Source: Ruminococcus sp.
Lineage (GTDB): Bacteria; Bacillota; Clostridia; Oscillospirales; Ruminococcaceae
Direction of reading: 5' to 3'
Assembly (NCBI GenBank): GCA_017534595.1
Contig: JAFXVY010000027.1
Span: 1-49,198, forward strand
DNA: 49,198 nt
The position numbers and the translations under genes were made by a program. This document shows, piece after piece, positions 21,970 to 29,748 of this stretch; the first letter of the stretch is position 1; each line of letters opens with the position of its first letter. A model generated the notes under the pieces. That model ran no database searches. It was given only the letters and a program-made list of their open reading frames with translations, and was not told where the DNA came from.

Positions 21970-22824
21970 ATGACATACGGTCAGCTGATAACCGATGCGG
22001 TAAGGGAGCTTTCGACGCTGGAATACTCCGACGCGGCGCTTGAATCCAAGGAGCTGCTGGGTCTGGCGCTGGGTATGGACTGCCGGTCGGCGGAGTTCGA
22101 GGCAAAGCTCTGGGAGGAGACCGACGACGATGTTGAGCAGCGGTTCTTTGAGTTCTGCAAGCGCAGGCTCGGCGGCGAACCGTTACAGTATATAGTGGGG
22201 GAGTGGGACTTCTACGGAAAGACCTTCAAGGTCGGCAAGGGAGTGCTCATCCCGAGGCAGGACACCGAGCTGCTCGTTGACATAGCGCTCAAGGAGTTTG
22301 AGGGCTGCCGCAACACGGCTATAATAGACCTCTGCGCCGGGACGGGCTGCATAGGTCTGACGCTCGAGAGCAGGCTGATGGGCGTGAGCCTTGCGCTGGT
22401 GGAGAAGTACACCGACGCGATAGAGTATCTGTTTGACAACAAGCTGCGGTTCGGCTCGCAGGCGAGAGTCGTCAAGGGCGACGTTACCGACGAGAGCCTG
22501 CCGAGGCAGTTCAGAAAGGCAGACCTGATCGTCTGCAACCCGCCTTATCTTACGGCGGCGGACATGAAGGATATGCAGACCGAGGTCCACGCGGAGCCTG
22601 TGGAGGCGCTTTACGGCGGCGAGGACGGGCTCGACTTCTACCGCGATATCGTAAGGCTGTGGAAGGATGTGCTGCACATCGGGGGCGTTATGCTCTTTGA
22701 GATCGGCGCTGCGCAGGGGCAGGAGGTCTCGGACATACTGACCATGCACGGGTTCGAGAACGTGCGCGTGAAGCGCGACGCTGCCGGGAACGACAGAGCT
22801 GTCATCGGGTACAGGAAAAAGTAA
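21970..22824 (+). CDS. prmC: PrmC, release factor glutamine methyltransferase
   Basis: A 284-residue SAM-dependent methyltransferase that modifies the Gln of the GGQ motif in peptide release factors. The N-terminal helical domain ends at EPLQYIVGEWDFYG; the Rossmann part has IDLCAGTGCIGLTL (SAM binding) and the diagnostic VCNPPYL motif near residue 186. FKVGKGVLIPRQDTELLVD is also typical of HemK/PrmC. The substrate gene prfA, usually adjacent, is not in the window. It follows yqhQ with GAGGGGGG upstream of the ATG, and precedes recA by 133 nt of hairpin-bearing intergenic DNA. Confidence 0.95.
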   Translation: MTYGQLITDAVRELSTLEYSDAALESKELLGLALGMDCRSAEFEAKLWEETDDDVEQRFFEFCKRRLGGEPLQYIVGEWDFYGKTFKVGKGVLIPRQDTELLVDIALKEFEGCRNTAIIDLCAGTGCIGLTLESRLMGVSLALVEKYTDAIEYLFDNKLRFGSQARVVKGDVTDESLPRQFRKADLIVCNPPYLTAADMKDMQTEVHAEPVEALYGGEDGLDFYRDIVRLWKDVLHIGGVMLFEIGAAQGQEVSDILTMHGFENVRVKRDAAGNDRAVIGYRKK

Positions 22825-22826
22825 GG

Positions 22827-22957
22827 AAGTGTACCGAAAATTGGACAAGTAAACGGGCATTTTGCTCAACTGTCCAAAAAAAGATACACAAATTTCAGGA
22901 AAACCGTGTTATAATATACCTGTAAGACAGGTTCCCGATATATGGAGGTAAATCATT
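22827..22957 (+). promoter_or_regulatory. recA upstream region: nested inverted repeat and -10 box
   Basis: GTGTA and TACAC enclose TTGGACA (22841-22847) and TGTCCAA (22871-22877). A good TATAAT lies at 22910-22915 but the -35 is poor. I found no GAAC-N4-GTTC LexA box. The piece TTTGCTCAACTGTCC (22861-22875) recurs, inverted and with one extra A, at 46246-46261. Confidence 0.5.
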
Positions 22958-24151
22958 ATGGCTATCGACAAGAAGAAGAAGGACAACAGCAAGACCGTTA
23001 CCAAGATCACCGATAAGGAGGAGAAGCGCAAGGCGCTTGATACCGCGATCTCCTACATCGACAAGATGTACGGCGAGGGCGCGATCATGAGGCTCGGCTC
23101 CACCAAGACCCTTGACATCGAGGCGATCCCCACCGGATCCATGACCCTTGATATGGCTCTGGGCGTGGGGGGCATCCCCAAAGGAAGGATCATCGAGATC
23201 TACGGGCCGGAGTCGTCGGGTAAGACAACCGTTGCGCTCCACTGCATCGCAGAGGCTCAGAAGGCCGGCGGCGAGGTGGCGTTCATCGACGTTGAGCACG
23301 CGCTCGATCCCGTATATGCAAAGCAGCTCGGTGTTGACACCGACAATATGCTGGTGGCTCAGCCGGACAGCGGTGAGCAGGCGCTCGAGATCGCCGAGGC
23401 TCTGGCACGCTCGGGAGCTATCGACTGCATCGTTATCGACTCGGTAGCGGCTATGGTCACAAAGGCCGAGATCGACGGCGAGATGGGCGACACCCATGTG
23501 GGTCAGCTGGCAAGGCTGATGTCTCAGGCTATGAGAAAGCTGACCTCGGTGATCTCAAAGTCGAACTGCGCGGCGATATTCATCAATCAGGTGAGAGAGA
23601 AGATCGGCGTCGTTTACGGCAACCCCGAGACCACTCCCGGAGGCAGGGCGCTGAAGTTCTACGCCTCTGTCCGCATTGAGGTAAGGCGCGGCGAGAAGAT
23701 CACTCAGGGCTCCGAGATCATCGGAAACAGGACGAAGTGCAAGGTGGTAAAGAACAAGGTAGCGCCCCCGTTCAAGGAGTGCGAGTTCGATATCATGTAC
23801 GGCACGGGTATCTCCCGCGTGGGCGAGGTGCTTGACGTGGCGACGGATATAGGCGTTGTCAAGAAGGGCGGCGCATGGTACAGCTACGGCGATATGAAGC
23901 TCGGTCAGGGCAGAGACAACTCCAAGGATTTCCTTGCTGAAAATCCCGCGATAATGGCGGAGATCGAGGAGAAGATCAAGGCCAACAAGGCAGCGGTGGA
24001 GGAGGCCTCCAAGAAGGCCAAGAAGACCTCCAAGCTCGAGGAGAAGGCAGCAGCGGCAGCGTCCGCGGCCGCGAAGCCCGAGGCTCCCGCTGCAGAGGAG
24101 GAGAGCTTCGAGGAGTTCGCTCCGGTGGATGTCTCCGGCTTCGGTGAATAA
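22958..24151 (+). CDS. recA: RecA recombinase
   Basis: A 397-residue RecA, the ATP-dependent strand-exchange protein that also activates LexA cleavage. Walker [10 protein letters not shown], Walker [22 protein letters not shown], and [16 protein letters not shown] are all canonical. The C-terminal tail (about 345-397) is long, Lys/Ala-rich and then acidic ([10 protein letters not shown]), as in other RecA proteins, where it tunes DNA binding. The ribosome site is TGGAGG. recX follows after only 3 nt, so the inhibitor is made from the same message. Codon use is strongly biased, as expected for an abundant protein. Confidence 0.98.
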   Translation: MAIDKKKKDNSKTVTKITDKEEKRKALDTAISYIDKMYGEGAIMRLGSTKTLDIEAIPTGSMTLDMALGVGGIPKGRIIEIYGPESSGKTTVALHCIAEAQKAGGEVAFIDVEHALDPVYAKQLGVDTDNMLVAQPDSGEQALEIAEALARSGAIDCIVIDSVAAMVTKAEIDGEMGDTHVGQLARLMSQAMRKLTSVISKSNCAAIFINQVREKIGVVYGNPETTPGGRALKFYASVRIEVRRGEKITQGSEIIGNRTKCKVVKNKVAPPFKECEFDIMYGTGISRVGEVLDVATDIGVVKKGGAWYSYGDMKLGQGRDNSKDFLAENPAIMAEIEEKIKANKAAVEEASKKAKKTSKLEEKAAAAASAAAKPEAPAAEEESFEEFAPVDVSGFGE

Positions 24152-24154
24152 GCG

Positions 24155-24772
24155 ATGCCGCTGATAACCAACATCGAAAAATACAAGGGCAAGACCCTGC
24201 GCATTGATCTTGCGCAGGGCGAACCTGTTTTTCTGAACAGCTCCGTCGTCTCGGACAAGGGGCTGCAAAAGGGCATGGAGCTCACCGATGCGCAGTGGGC
24301 GGAGGTCATCTACGCAAACGAGCTGCGGCGGGCAAGAGAGCGGGCGCTGTATCTTCTTGACATCAAGGATTACTCCTATATCATGATGTTCAAAAAGCTG
24401 CGGGAGAACTATCCCGAGCAGATCTGCTACGACGTCTGCGACAGGCTGGCGGAGCACGGGATGATAAACGACAGGCGGTATGCCGCGTCGCTTGCCCGGA
24501 GATACATGGAGATCAAGCGGTTCGGGTATTTCAGAGCCGTGCAGGAAATGAAGCTCAAGGGGCTCTCGAAGGAGCTCATAGACGAGGCTCTGGAGCCTTA
24601 CCTTGACAGCGACAGCGTCAGGGAGAGGATCTGCGAGCTGGTAAGGAAAAAGTATATGCGCCGGCTCGGTGAAGAGGACGGCGTAAAAAAAGTGAAGAAC
24701 GCACTTGTGCGGCAGGGGTACTCGTATTCGGATATCAATGCGGCGCTTGACGCTCTTGCGGAGGAGGAATAA
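24155..24772 (+). CDS. recX: RecX regulatory protein
   Basis: A 205-residue RecX-family regulator of RecA filaments. Tandem three-helix repeats are visible (RERALYLLDIKDYSYIMMFKKL, YDVCDRLAEHGMINDRRYAASLARRYMEIKRFGYFRAVQEM, and GVKKVKNALVRQGYSYSDINAAL). The N-terminal extension of about 60 residues is common in Firmicute RecX. Its position directly after recA supports the call, with GGTGAATAAGCG between the genes; the ribosome site is weak, which would keep RecX low relative to RecA. Confidence 0.93.
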   Translation: MPLITNIEKYKGKTLRIDLAQGEPVFLNSSVVSDKGLQKGMELTDAQWAEVIYANELRRARERALYLLDIKDYSYIMMFKKLRENYPEQICYDVCDRLAEHGMINDRRYAASLARRYMEIKRFGYFRAVQEMKLKGLSKELIDEALEPYLDSDSVRERICELVRKKYMRRLGEEDGVKKVKNALVRQGYSYSDINAALDALAEEE

Positions 24773-24773
24773 G

Positions 24774-25040
24774 ATGCTGCCGATGAGGGTGCTCGATGAG
24801 AGCGTGCTCCCGCAGGGGGCACTCAATGTATTCAATGTTCTGATAGTCATTTATGTGGCGGGGATCACGCCGCTGCTTATATGGAGGGCTTACAAGCACA
24901 ACAAGCTGCGCGAGGAGCTCAATCAGGGTGCCGCGCCGGAGGAAGCTGCCGAGGATGAGATCCCCGAGGATGAGGACGAGCTGCCGGCTGCTGTCAAGGC
25001 GGCAGCCAAAAAGAAAAGTAAACGGAAGGGAAGAAAATAA
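24774..25040 (+). CDS. Small single-TM protein in recA-gltX operon, unknown function
   Basis: An 88-residue protein starting at the ATG preceded by GGAGGA inside recX; its start lies 1 nt after the recX stop. One TM helix (about 18-38, FNVLIVIYVAGITPLLIWRAY) is followed by an acidic stretch (PEEAAEDEIPEDEDELP) and a very basic Lys/Arg end (KKKSKRKGRK). No family recognised. Its frame overlaps nothing and the ribosome site is strong, so I consider it a real gene. The stop lies 2 nt before the gltX start, so translation is coupled. A role in recombination or tRNA charging should not be inferred from position alone. Confidence 0.65.
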   Translation: MLPMRVLDESVLPQGALNVFNVLIVIYVAGITPLLIWRAYKHNKLREELNQGAAPEEAAEDEIPEDEDELPAAVKAAAKKKSKRKGRK

Positions 25041-25042
25041 CT

Positions 25043-26497
25043 ATGTCAAAGACAAGAACGCGCTTTGCGCCCTCGCCTACGGGCTATATGCACGTCGGCA
25101 ATCTGCGCACCGCGCTTTATGCATATCTGACCGCAAGGCATGACGGCGGCAGCTTTATACTGCGTATCGAGGACACCGATCAGGAGCGTTATGTTGAGGG
25201 TGCGGTGGATGTGATCTACAACACGCTCAAAGAGAACGGCATGACCTGGGATGAGGGTCCGGATATCGGGGGCGATTTCGGTCCTTATGTTCAGAGCGAG
25301 AGGATGGGTATGTTCAGGCAGTACGCCGAGCAGCTCGTGGAGAAGGGCGACGCCTATTACTGCTTCTGCACGGAGGAGCGTCTGAATGCTCTGCACGAGG
25401 AGCAGAAGGCTGCGGGCGAGACTGTGGGCCACTACGACCGCAAGTGCCGCTGCCTTAGCTGCGAGGAGATAAAGGCGAACCTTGATGCGGGTATGCCCTA
25501 CGTTATCCGTCAGAAGATGCCGACGGAGGGCATGACTTCATTTGACGATATCATCTACGGGCGAATCGAGGTGCAGAACAGCGAGCTCGAGGATCAGATA
25601 CTGATAAAGACCGACGGTATGCCGACCTACAACTTTGCGAATGTGGTGGACGATCATCTGATGCAGATAACCCACGTTATCCGCGGGTCGGAGTACCTTT
25701 CAAGCACGCCGAAGTACAACCTGCTCTATCAGGCCTTCGGGTGGGAGGTGCCGACCTACATCCACTGCCCGCCGGTAATGAAGGACGCTCACAACAAGCT
25801 CTCCAAGCGAAACGGTGACGCTTCCTATCAGGATCTTGTGGCGCAGGGGTATCTGTCGGAGGGCATACTCAACTATCTGCTGCTGCTGGGGTGGAGCCCC
25901 AAGGGTGAGGAGGAGATCTTCTCGCTCCCGCAGATGATAGAGATCTGGGATCCGACGAGGATAAACAAGTCGCCGGCGATCTTTGACAGCTTAAAGCTCA
26001 GGGCGATCAACGCGGCGCATATCTCGGCGCTGCCGGATGCGGAGTTTGTAAAGCTGGCTGAGCCGTGGATACGCAAGGTAGTCAAGAGCGAGATCAACAT
26101 CGAGCTGCTTTGTCAGAATCTCAAGCCTCGCTGCGAGATACTTTCGGACATCCCCGACAGGGTGGCGTTCATTGACGCGATGCCGGAGGAATACGATCTT
26201 GAGCTCTACAAGAACAAGAAGTTCAAGACCGACGCCGAGACCTCGCTTACCGCTCTGAAGGCTCTCGAGCCCAAGCTCGAGGCGGTGGAGAAGTGGGACA
26301 AGGACGGCATCTACGAGGCCTGCCAGAACGCAGCCGCAGAGCTGGAGGTCAAGAACGGCTGGCTGCTTTACCCGCTGGGCATAGCTCTTTCGGGTCAGCG
26401 CTCGACTCCCGGCGGCGGAACGGATATAGCTGCGATCGTCGGCAGGGAGAAGACGCTTGACAGAGTACGCAAGGCGATAGAGCTGCTGTCGAAGTAA
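25043..26497 (+). CDS. gltX: Glutamyl-tRNA synthetase
   Basis: A 484-residue class I aminoacyl-tRNA synthetase charging tRNA-Glu (possibly also tRNA-Gln in organisms that use GatCAB). The HIGH-type motif is RFAPSPTGYMHVGNLRTALY, the KMSKS-type motif is HNKLSKRNGD, and IEDTDQERYVEGA is typical of GluRS. A Cys-rich insertion CFCTEERL...KCRCLSC matches the zinc-binding domain found in many bacterial GluRS. Full length. It begins 2 nt after the small membrane protein gene and ends 21 nt before the RyR-domain gene. Confidence 0.97.
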   Translation: MSKTRTRFAPSPTGYMHVGNLRTALYAYLTARHDGGSFILRIEDTDQERYVEGAVDVIYNTLKENGMTWDEGPDIGGDFGPYVQSERMGMFRQYAEQLVEKGDAYYCFCTEERLNALHEEQKAAGETVGHYDRKCRCLSCEEIKANLDAGMPYVIRQKMPTEGMTSFDDIIYGRIEVQNSELEDQILIKTDGMPTYNFANVVDDHLMQITHVIRGSEYLSSTPKYNLLYQAFGWEVPTYIHCPPVMKDAHNKLSKRNGDASYQDLVAQGYLSEGILNYLLLLGWSPKGEEEIFSLPQMIEIWDPTRINKSPAIFDSLKLRAINAAHISALPDAEFVKLAEPWIRKVVKSEINIELLCQNLKPRCEILSDIPDRVAFIDAMPEEYDLELYKNKKFKTDAETSLTALKALEPKLEAVEKWDKDGIYEACQNAAAELEVKNGWLLYPLGIALSGQRSTPGGGTDIAAIVGREKTLDRVRKAIELLSK

Positions 26498-26518
26498 GCT
26501 GCTTACAGGAGGGACGTT

Positions 26519-26809
26519 ATGAAAACATACACACCCGAGCCTATCGACACCTCGGACGTAGTGCTCAGCGAGGAGCTTGAGGCTGCTGCGGAGCTGCTTG
26601 CCCGCAACACCCACGAGGTCTGGAGCGCCGGAAGGATAGCTCAGGGCTGGACCTACGGCAAGAGGCGTGACGACGAGAAGAAGACCACTCCCTGCCTTAT
26701 CCCCTATGACGAGCTGCCGGACGAGGAAAAGGAGTACGACATCGCGACCTCCATGGAGACGGTCAAGGTACTGCTAAAGCTGGGGTACAGGATCGAGAAG
26801 GCTGAATAA
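26519..26809 (+). CDS. Stand-alone RyR-domain protein
   Basis: A 96-residue protein that is essentially one RyR domain, the module repeated in animal ryanodine receptors and found free-standing in bacteria and phages. Diagnostic parts are ELEAAAELLARNTHEVWSAGRIAQGWTYGKRRDDEKKTTPCLIPYDELPDEEKEYD. Bacterial and archaeal RyR-domain proteins are thought to bind nucleotide-like ligands, but the role is not established. AGGAGGGA precedes the ATG, and it is the last gene before a strong terminator, so it belongs to the recA-recX-gltX transcription unit or has a promoter inside gltX. No partner effector is adjacent. Confidence 0.88.
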   Translation: MKTYTPEPIDTSDVVLSEELEAAAELLARNTHEVWSAGRIAQGWTYGKRRDDEKKTTPCLIPYDELPDEEKEYDIATSMETVKVLLKLGYRIEKAE

Positions 26810-26815
26810 AAAATT

Positions 26816-26852
26816 ACGCTTCCGTCGGGAGACCGGCGGAGGCGCATTTTTT
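26816..26852 (+). terminator. Terminator of the recA-gltX-RyR unit
   Basis: Stem ACGCTTCCGTCGG / CCGGCGGAGGCG (with G-T pairs) followed by T6. Confidence 0.9.
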
Positions 26853-26856
26853 ATAA

Positions 26857-26909
26857 TGAATAATGAATAGTGAATAATGAATAATTAAGGTGTCCGCTGC
26901 GCGGACGGA
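26857..26909. repeat. Heptamer array (TGAATAA units) plus GTCCGC hairpin
   Basis: Inverted copy of the block at 8560-8619: TGAATAA-type 7-nt units (about five), AATTAAGGT, then the hairpin GTCCGCTGCGCGGAC. It lies just after a terminator. Confidence 0.8.
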
Positions 26910-26942
26910 TTTTTTTGGGCGGCATACATTTTTGAAGAAATG

Positions 26943-26980
26943 AAAAAGCCGCCTTTTCGGGAGATCCGGAAAAGGCGGCT
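26943..26980 (-). terminator. Terminator of the AAA+/YbjN operon
   Basis: Stem AGCCGCCTTTTCCGG / CCGAAAAGGCGGCT on the minus strand followed by TTTTTC, 22 nt downstream of the YbjN-like gene. Confidence 0.92.
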
Positions 26981-27001
26981 GAACAAACACAGTGAGATGC
27001 T

Positions 27002-27487
27002 TTAGTTCTCTTCTGCGGTGCTCTTTACGAACTGCTCGAAGTCAACGAAGCCCTTGCATACCATGAGGAACTTATCGTTGTACTCGTCGATGATGGCGGT
27101 GGAGAGCCAGAGCATACGGTTGAAGATCTCCTTGCCGAGGATGCTGTCGTGATAGGCAGCGGTCATGCGGAAGCGCAGCCAGCCCTCGGTGGGGTCAAGG
27201 TCAAAGCAGCCGTCGATGAGCATATTGTTGACATGGCATACCGAAAGAGCCATATCCACCATCTTGTCGGCAGGTACCTTGAAGGGGAGAGTCGAGAAGA
27301 ACTGAACGAGCTGCTTCTCGGCACGTACTGCGAGGGTGCAGTCCATGGGGAGGTCGTCACCGCGGACGGTGAGTGCGACATAGAGGTCGTCGTCATGCTT
27401 TTCAAAGTGCAGGTTCTGCTCCTCAAACTGCTCGATCATAGTGTTGTAGACACTTACTGCCAGTGCCTGCAGTTCTTCGTTTTCCAT
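27002..27487 (-). CDS. YbjN-like chaperone-fold protein
   Basis: A 161-residue acidic soluble protein with the pattern of the YbjN family (type III secretion chaperone-like fold): DDLYVALTVRGDDLPMDCTLAVRAEKQLVQFFSTLPFKVP, ALSVCHVNNMLIDGCFDLDPTEGWLRFRMTAAY, and a final helix with AIIDEYNDKFLMVCKGF. YbjN proteins are thought to stabilise or regulate other proteins; no enzyme motif is seen. It starts with a perfect AAGGAGGA and lies 16 nt after the AAA+ ATPase gene, ahead of a strong shared terminator, so the two are one operon. A natural hypothesis is that it is a substrate adaptor or chaperone for the ATPase. Confidence 0.78.
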   Translation of the reverse strand: MENEELQALAVSVYNTMIEQFEEQNLHFEKHDDDLYVALTVRGDDLPMDCTLAVRAEKQLVQFFSTLPFKVPADKMVDMALSVCHVNNMLIDGCFDLDPTEGWLRFRMTAAYHDSILGKEIFNRMLWLSTAIIDEYNDKFLMVCKGFVDFEQFVKSTAEEN

Positions 27488-27503
27488 AATAATATTCCTC
27501 CTT

Positions 27504-29534
27504 TTATTTGTTGAAGCCTATTCTTTGCTTCTTGGTCTCGAGAATGTTGCTGAACTCCTTATCGGAGGCAGCGAGGGTGAAATCGTCCACGGTGAGGTTG
27601 GTGCAGGGGGTGCTGCTCATCTGGCATCTCAGCGCGGCCTTGCCCCAGGTACGCTCAAAGAGGTTGCGGACGTATCTTGCGTTGGAGAAGTCCTTGGCGG
27701 TGACTACCTTATCCGAGAGGGTGTCGAAGTATGTTCTTACGGCATCCTCAAGCTGCTCGTCGTAGGTGAAGTTCTTTTTCGCCGTGCAGAAGAAGATCTC
27801 CGCAAGCTGTTCTCTGGTATAGTTGGGGAAGTCGAGCTGATAGGGCATACGGCTCTTGAGGCCGATATTGCCGTGCATCAGCTTTTCCATTTCGTCGGGG
27901 TACCCTGCCATGATGACCATGAGGTCGGTGCGGTGGTTCTCCATTTCGGCAACGAGGGTATCTATTGCTTCGCGGCCGTAATCTGCGGTGGCGTAGCCCT
28001 CATCGCGGTAGAGGGAGTAGGCCTCGTCTATAAAGAGGACGGAGCCGTAGGCGTCGCGGCAGATCGCGGCGGTCTTGGGCGCGGTCTCGCCGACATACCT
28101 GCCGCAGAGGTCGCGGCCGGAATGCTCGAAGAAGCTGCCGTTGCGCAGGATGCCCTTTTCCTTGAGCACCTGCCCGACTATCCTTGCGACGGTGGTCTTG
28201 CCTGTGCCGGGGTTGCCGACAAATCTCATGTGGATGCAGGGGGTATCGAGCTTGTCGTTGCTGAGAGCAGCCTCGATCTGGGCGATGATCTCCTCGACCT
28301 TCCTGCGGATCTCCTCCATGCCGATAAGCTCGGAGAGCTGCTCGAGGCCGCCGTTTGACAGCGACAGGTAGCCGTTGGCGAGCTCGATTATCTCATCGCG
28401 CTTGACGGTCCTGTCATCGACGGAATTGCGGATATTGTAGAGCTGCTTGGTATAAAGCATCTCGCGGATGATCTTGTTGACGGTATTGATGCCGTAGAAG
28501 CGGCCGTCGCTCTTCTCGGAGGCGACTCTTGCATTGAAGACGTCCCAGGCGTCGTCAGCCATCTCATAGCCCTTATCGGCGACTGCGCTCGCGGCGCATC
28601 TGACAAGCTCCTCGCCCGAGAACGGGGTGATCGAGATATCTCTCACAAAGAGGAGGTCATTGAGGCTTGCGACGATATCGGAGACGATATTCTTCTCGAC
28701 GAAAGGCACTCTGAAAAAGACGATGTTTTCGCCGGTATGCTCGTCGATGCTGCGCAGCAGGTCGCGGAACAGCTTCTCGTTGAGGACGGTCATCCACTCG
28801 GAGATATCAATGCAGATGATCTTGCCGGCGTTGCGGCCGGTGAAATGGTCGAGCACGGGCGAGAACAGCTCGCTGGGGGGGACTCTCGAATCGGGGGGAT
28901 TGAGCCTTACCTCGGCGACCTTGTTCTTGGCGGTGATCTCGAAGAGACCCAGCTCGGAGACGAGGTCTGCGAACAGCTCGAGGTATGTAGTCAGGCCGTA
29001 GCCGTCGTTGATCGAGACGATATAGGCGCGGCTGGTGAAGGAATCGGTGATATTGTTGGCGATAAGGCCGGGAGCGATCTCGTTGATCTCAGCTGCGAGA
29101 GCCTTGAAATCCGCGGCGCCCACGAGGGCGTTGATCTTTTCGAGAGCGGTCTTCTTCGGGGGCTCGGGAGCCTTCTTTTCGTTGGCGGCCTTGGGCTCGG
29201 CAGCGGGAGCGGTTTCAGGCTCTGCGGGGGCGGCAGCTTCCTCCGGGGCGGGCTCGGTATACTCCGAGACCTCTACGGTGAAGGCGTCGGTGCTGTCATC
29301 GCCGAACTGACAGACGAGCATCTCCTCGACTCTGGATTTCAGGTCGGCGGGGAGATTTTCGGCGTCGGAATCTATGAAGCCCTCGCACTCGGTAAGGCGG
29401 GTCTTGACGCCGGTGGCGCTGTACTGCTTTTTGAGCTCACCCGCGAGCCAGTCGGCAGGCAGGAGCTTACTGCCCCTTTTGGACAGTATCCATGACTGTG
29501 TGAATTTGATGCGGAAATGGAGCTTTCCGTTCAT
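27504..29534 (-). CDS. Tandem AAA+ ATPase of CbxX/CfxQ (SpoVK-like) family, first module degenerate
   Basis: 676 residues. N-terminal domain (about 1-90), an Ala/Glu/Pro-rich linker (about 95-130), a degenerate AAA module (about 135-385) and an active CbxX/CfxQ-type AAA module (about 400-676). The active module has Walker A GNPGTGKT (about 440-447), Walker B VLFIDEAYSL (about 499-508), sensor region VIMAGYPDEMEKLM and arginine-rich SRMPYQLDFPNY. The first module keeps the spacing but has SINDGYGLTT where Walker A should be (Lys replaced by Leu) and IICIDISEW for Walker B. Family members remodel complexes such as Rubisco or serve sporulation and secretion systems. Start at MNGKLHF with GGAGG 9 nt upstream; the frame to 29600 is leader. 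It is co-transcribed with the YbjN-like gene. Confidence 0.88.
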   Translation of the reverse strand: MNGKLHFRIKFTQSWILSKRGSKLLPADWLAGELKKQYSATGVKTRLTECEGFIDSDAENLPADLKSRVEEMLVCQFGDDSTDAFTVEVSEYTEPAPEEAAAPAEPETAPAAEPKAANEKKAPEPPKKTALEKINALVGAADFKALAAEINEIAPGLIANNITDSFTSRAYIVSINDGYGLTTYLELFADLVSELGLFEITAKNKVAEVRLNPPDSRVPPSELFSPVLDHFTGRNAGKIICIDISEWMTVLNEKLFRDLLRSIDEHTGENIVFFRVPFVEKNIVSDIVASLNDLLFVRDISITPFSGEELVRCAASAVADKGYEMADDAWDVFNARVASEKSDGRFYGINTVNKIIREMLYTKQLYNIRNSVDDRTVKRDEIIELANGYLSLSNGGLEQLSELIGMEEIRRKVEEIIAQIEAALSNDKLDTPCIHMRFVGNPGTGKTTVARIVGQVLKEKGILRNGSFFEHSGRDLCGRYVGETAPKTAAICRDAYGSVLFIDEAYSLYRDEGYATADYGREAIDTLVAEMENHRTDLMVIMAGYPDEMEKLMHGNIGLKSRMPYQLDFPNYTREQLAEIFFCTAKKNFTYDEQLEDAVRTYFDTLSDKVVTAKDFSNARYVRNLFERTWGKAALRCQMSSTPCTNLTVDDFTLAASDKEFSNILETKKQRIGFNK

Positions 29535-29614
29535 AAAAACAAACCTCCGTTTTAAATGATCAGGTGGCACGGAAATGTAAAAATCAACAAAAAGTTGCAA
29601 ATGCCGATAAAATA

Positions 29615-29643
29615 ATTATAGCACAGTAACAATCTCTTGTCAA
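29615..29643 (-). promoter_or_regulatory. SigA promoter of the AAA+/YbjN operon
   Basis: Minus strand TTGACA (29643-29638), 17 bp, TATAAT (29620-29615). Back to back with the promoter at 29676. Confidence 0.9.
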
Positions 29644-29675
29644 TAGCAAAAGCCTCCGTTCGGGGAGGGGTATTG

Positions 29676-29704
29676 TTGACAAAGGATAGATAATGTGCTA
29701 TCAT
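29676..29704 (+). promoter_or_regulatory. SigA promoter of the AAC(3)-like gene
   Basis: TTGACA (29676-29681), 17 bp, TATCAT (29699-29704). Confidence 0.8.
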
Positions 29705-29748
29705 AAAAGCGATATCGGGTGCCGTCACGGCACGGCAGGGAGGCAGCT

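Noticed and set aside
22827-22957. LexA (SOS) box before recA
   Set aside because: No GAAC-N4-GTTC or close variant could be found; the inverted repeat present is TTGGACA/TGTCCAA.
26519-26809. Eukaryotic contamination because of the RyR domain
   Set aside because: Stand-alone RyR domains are known in bacteria; the gene has a bacterial ribosome site and sits directly behind gltX.
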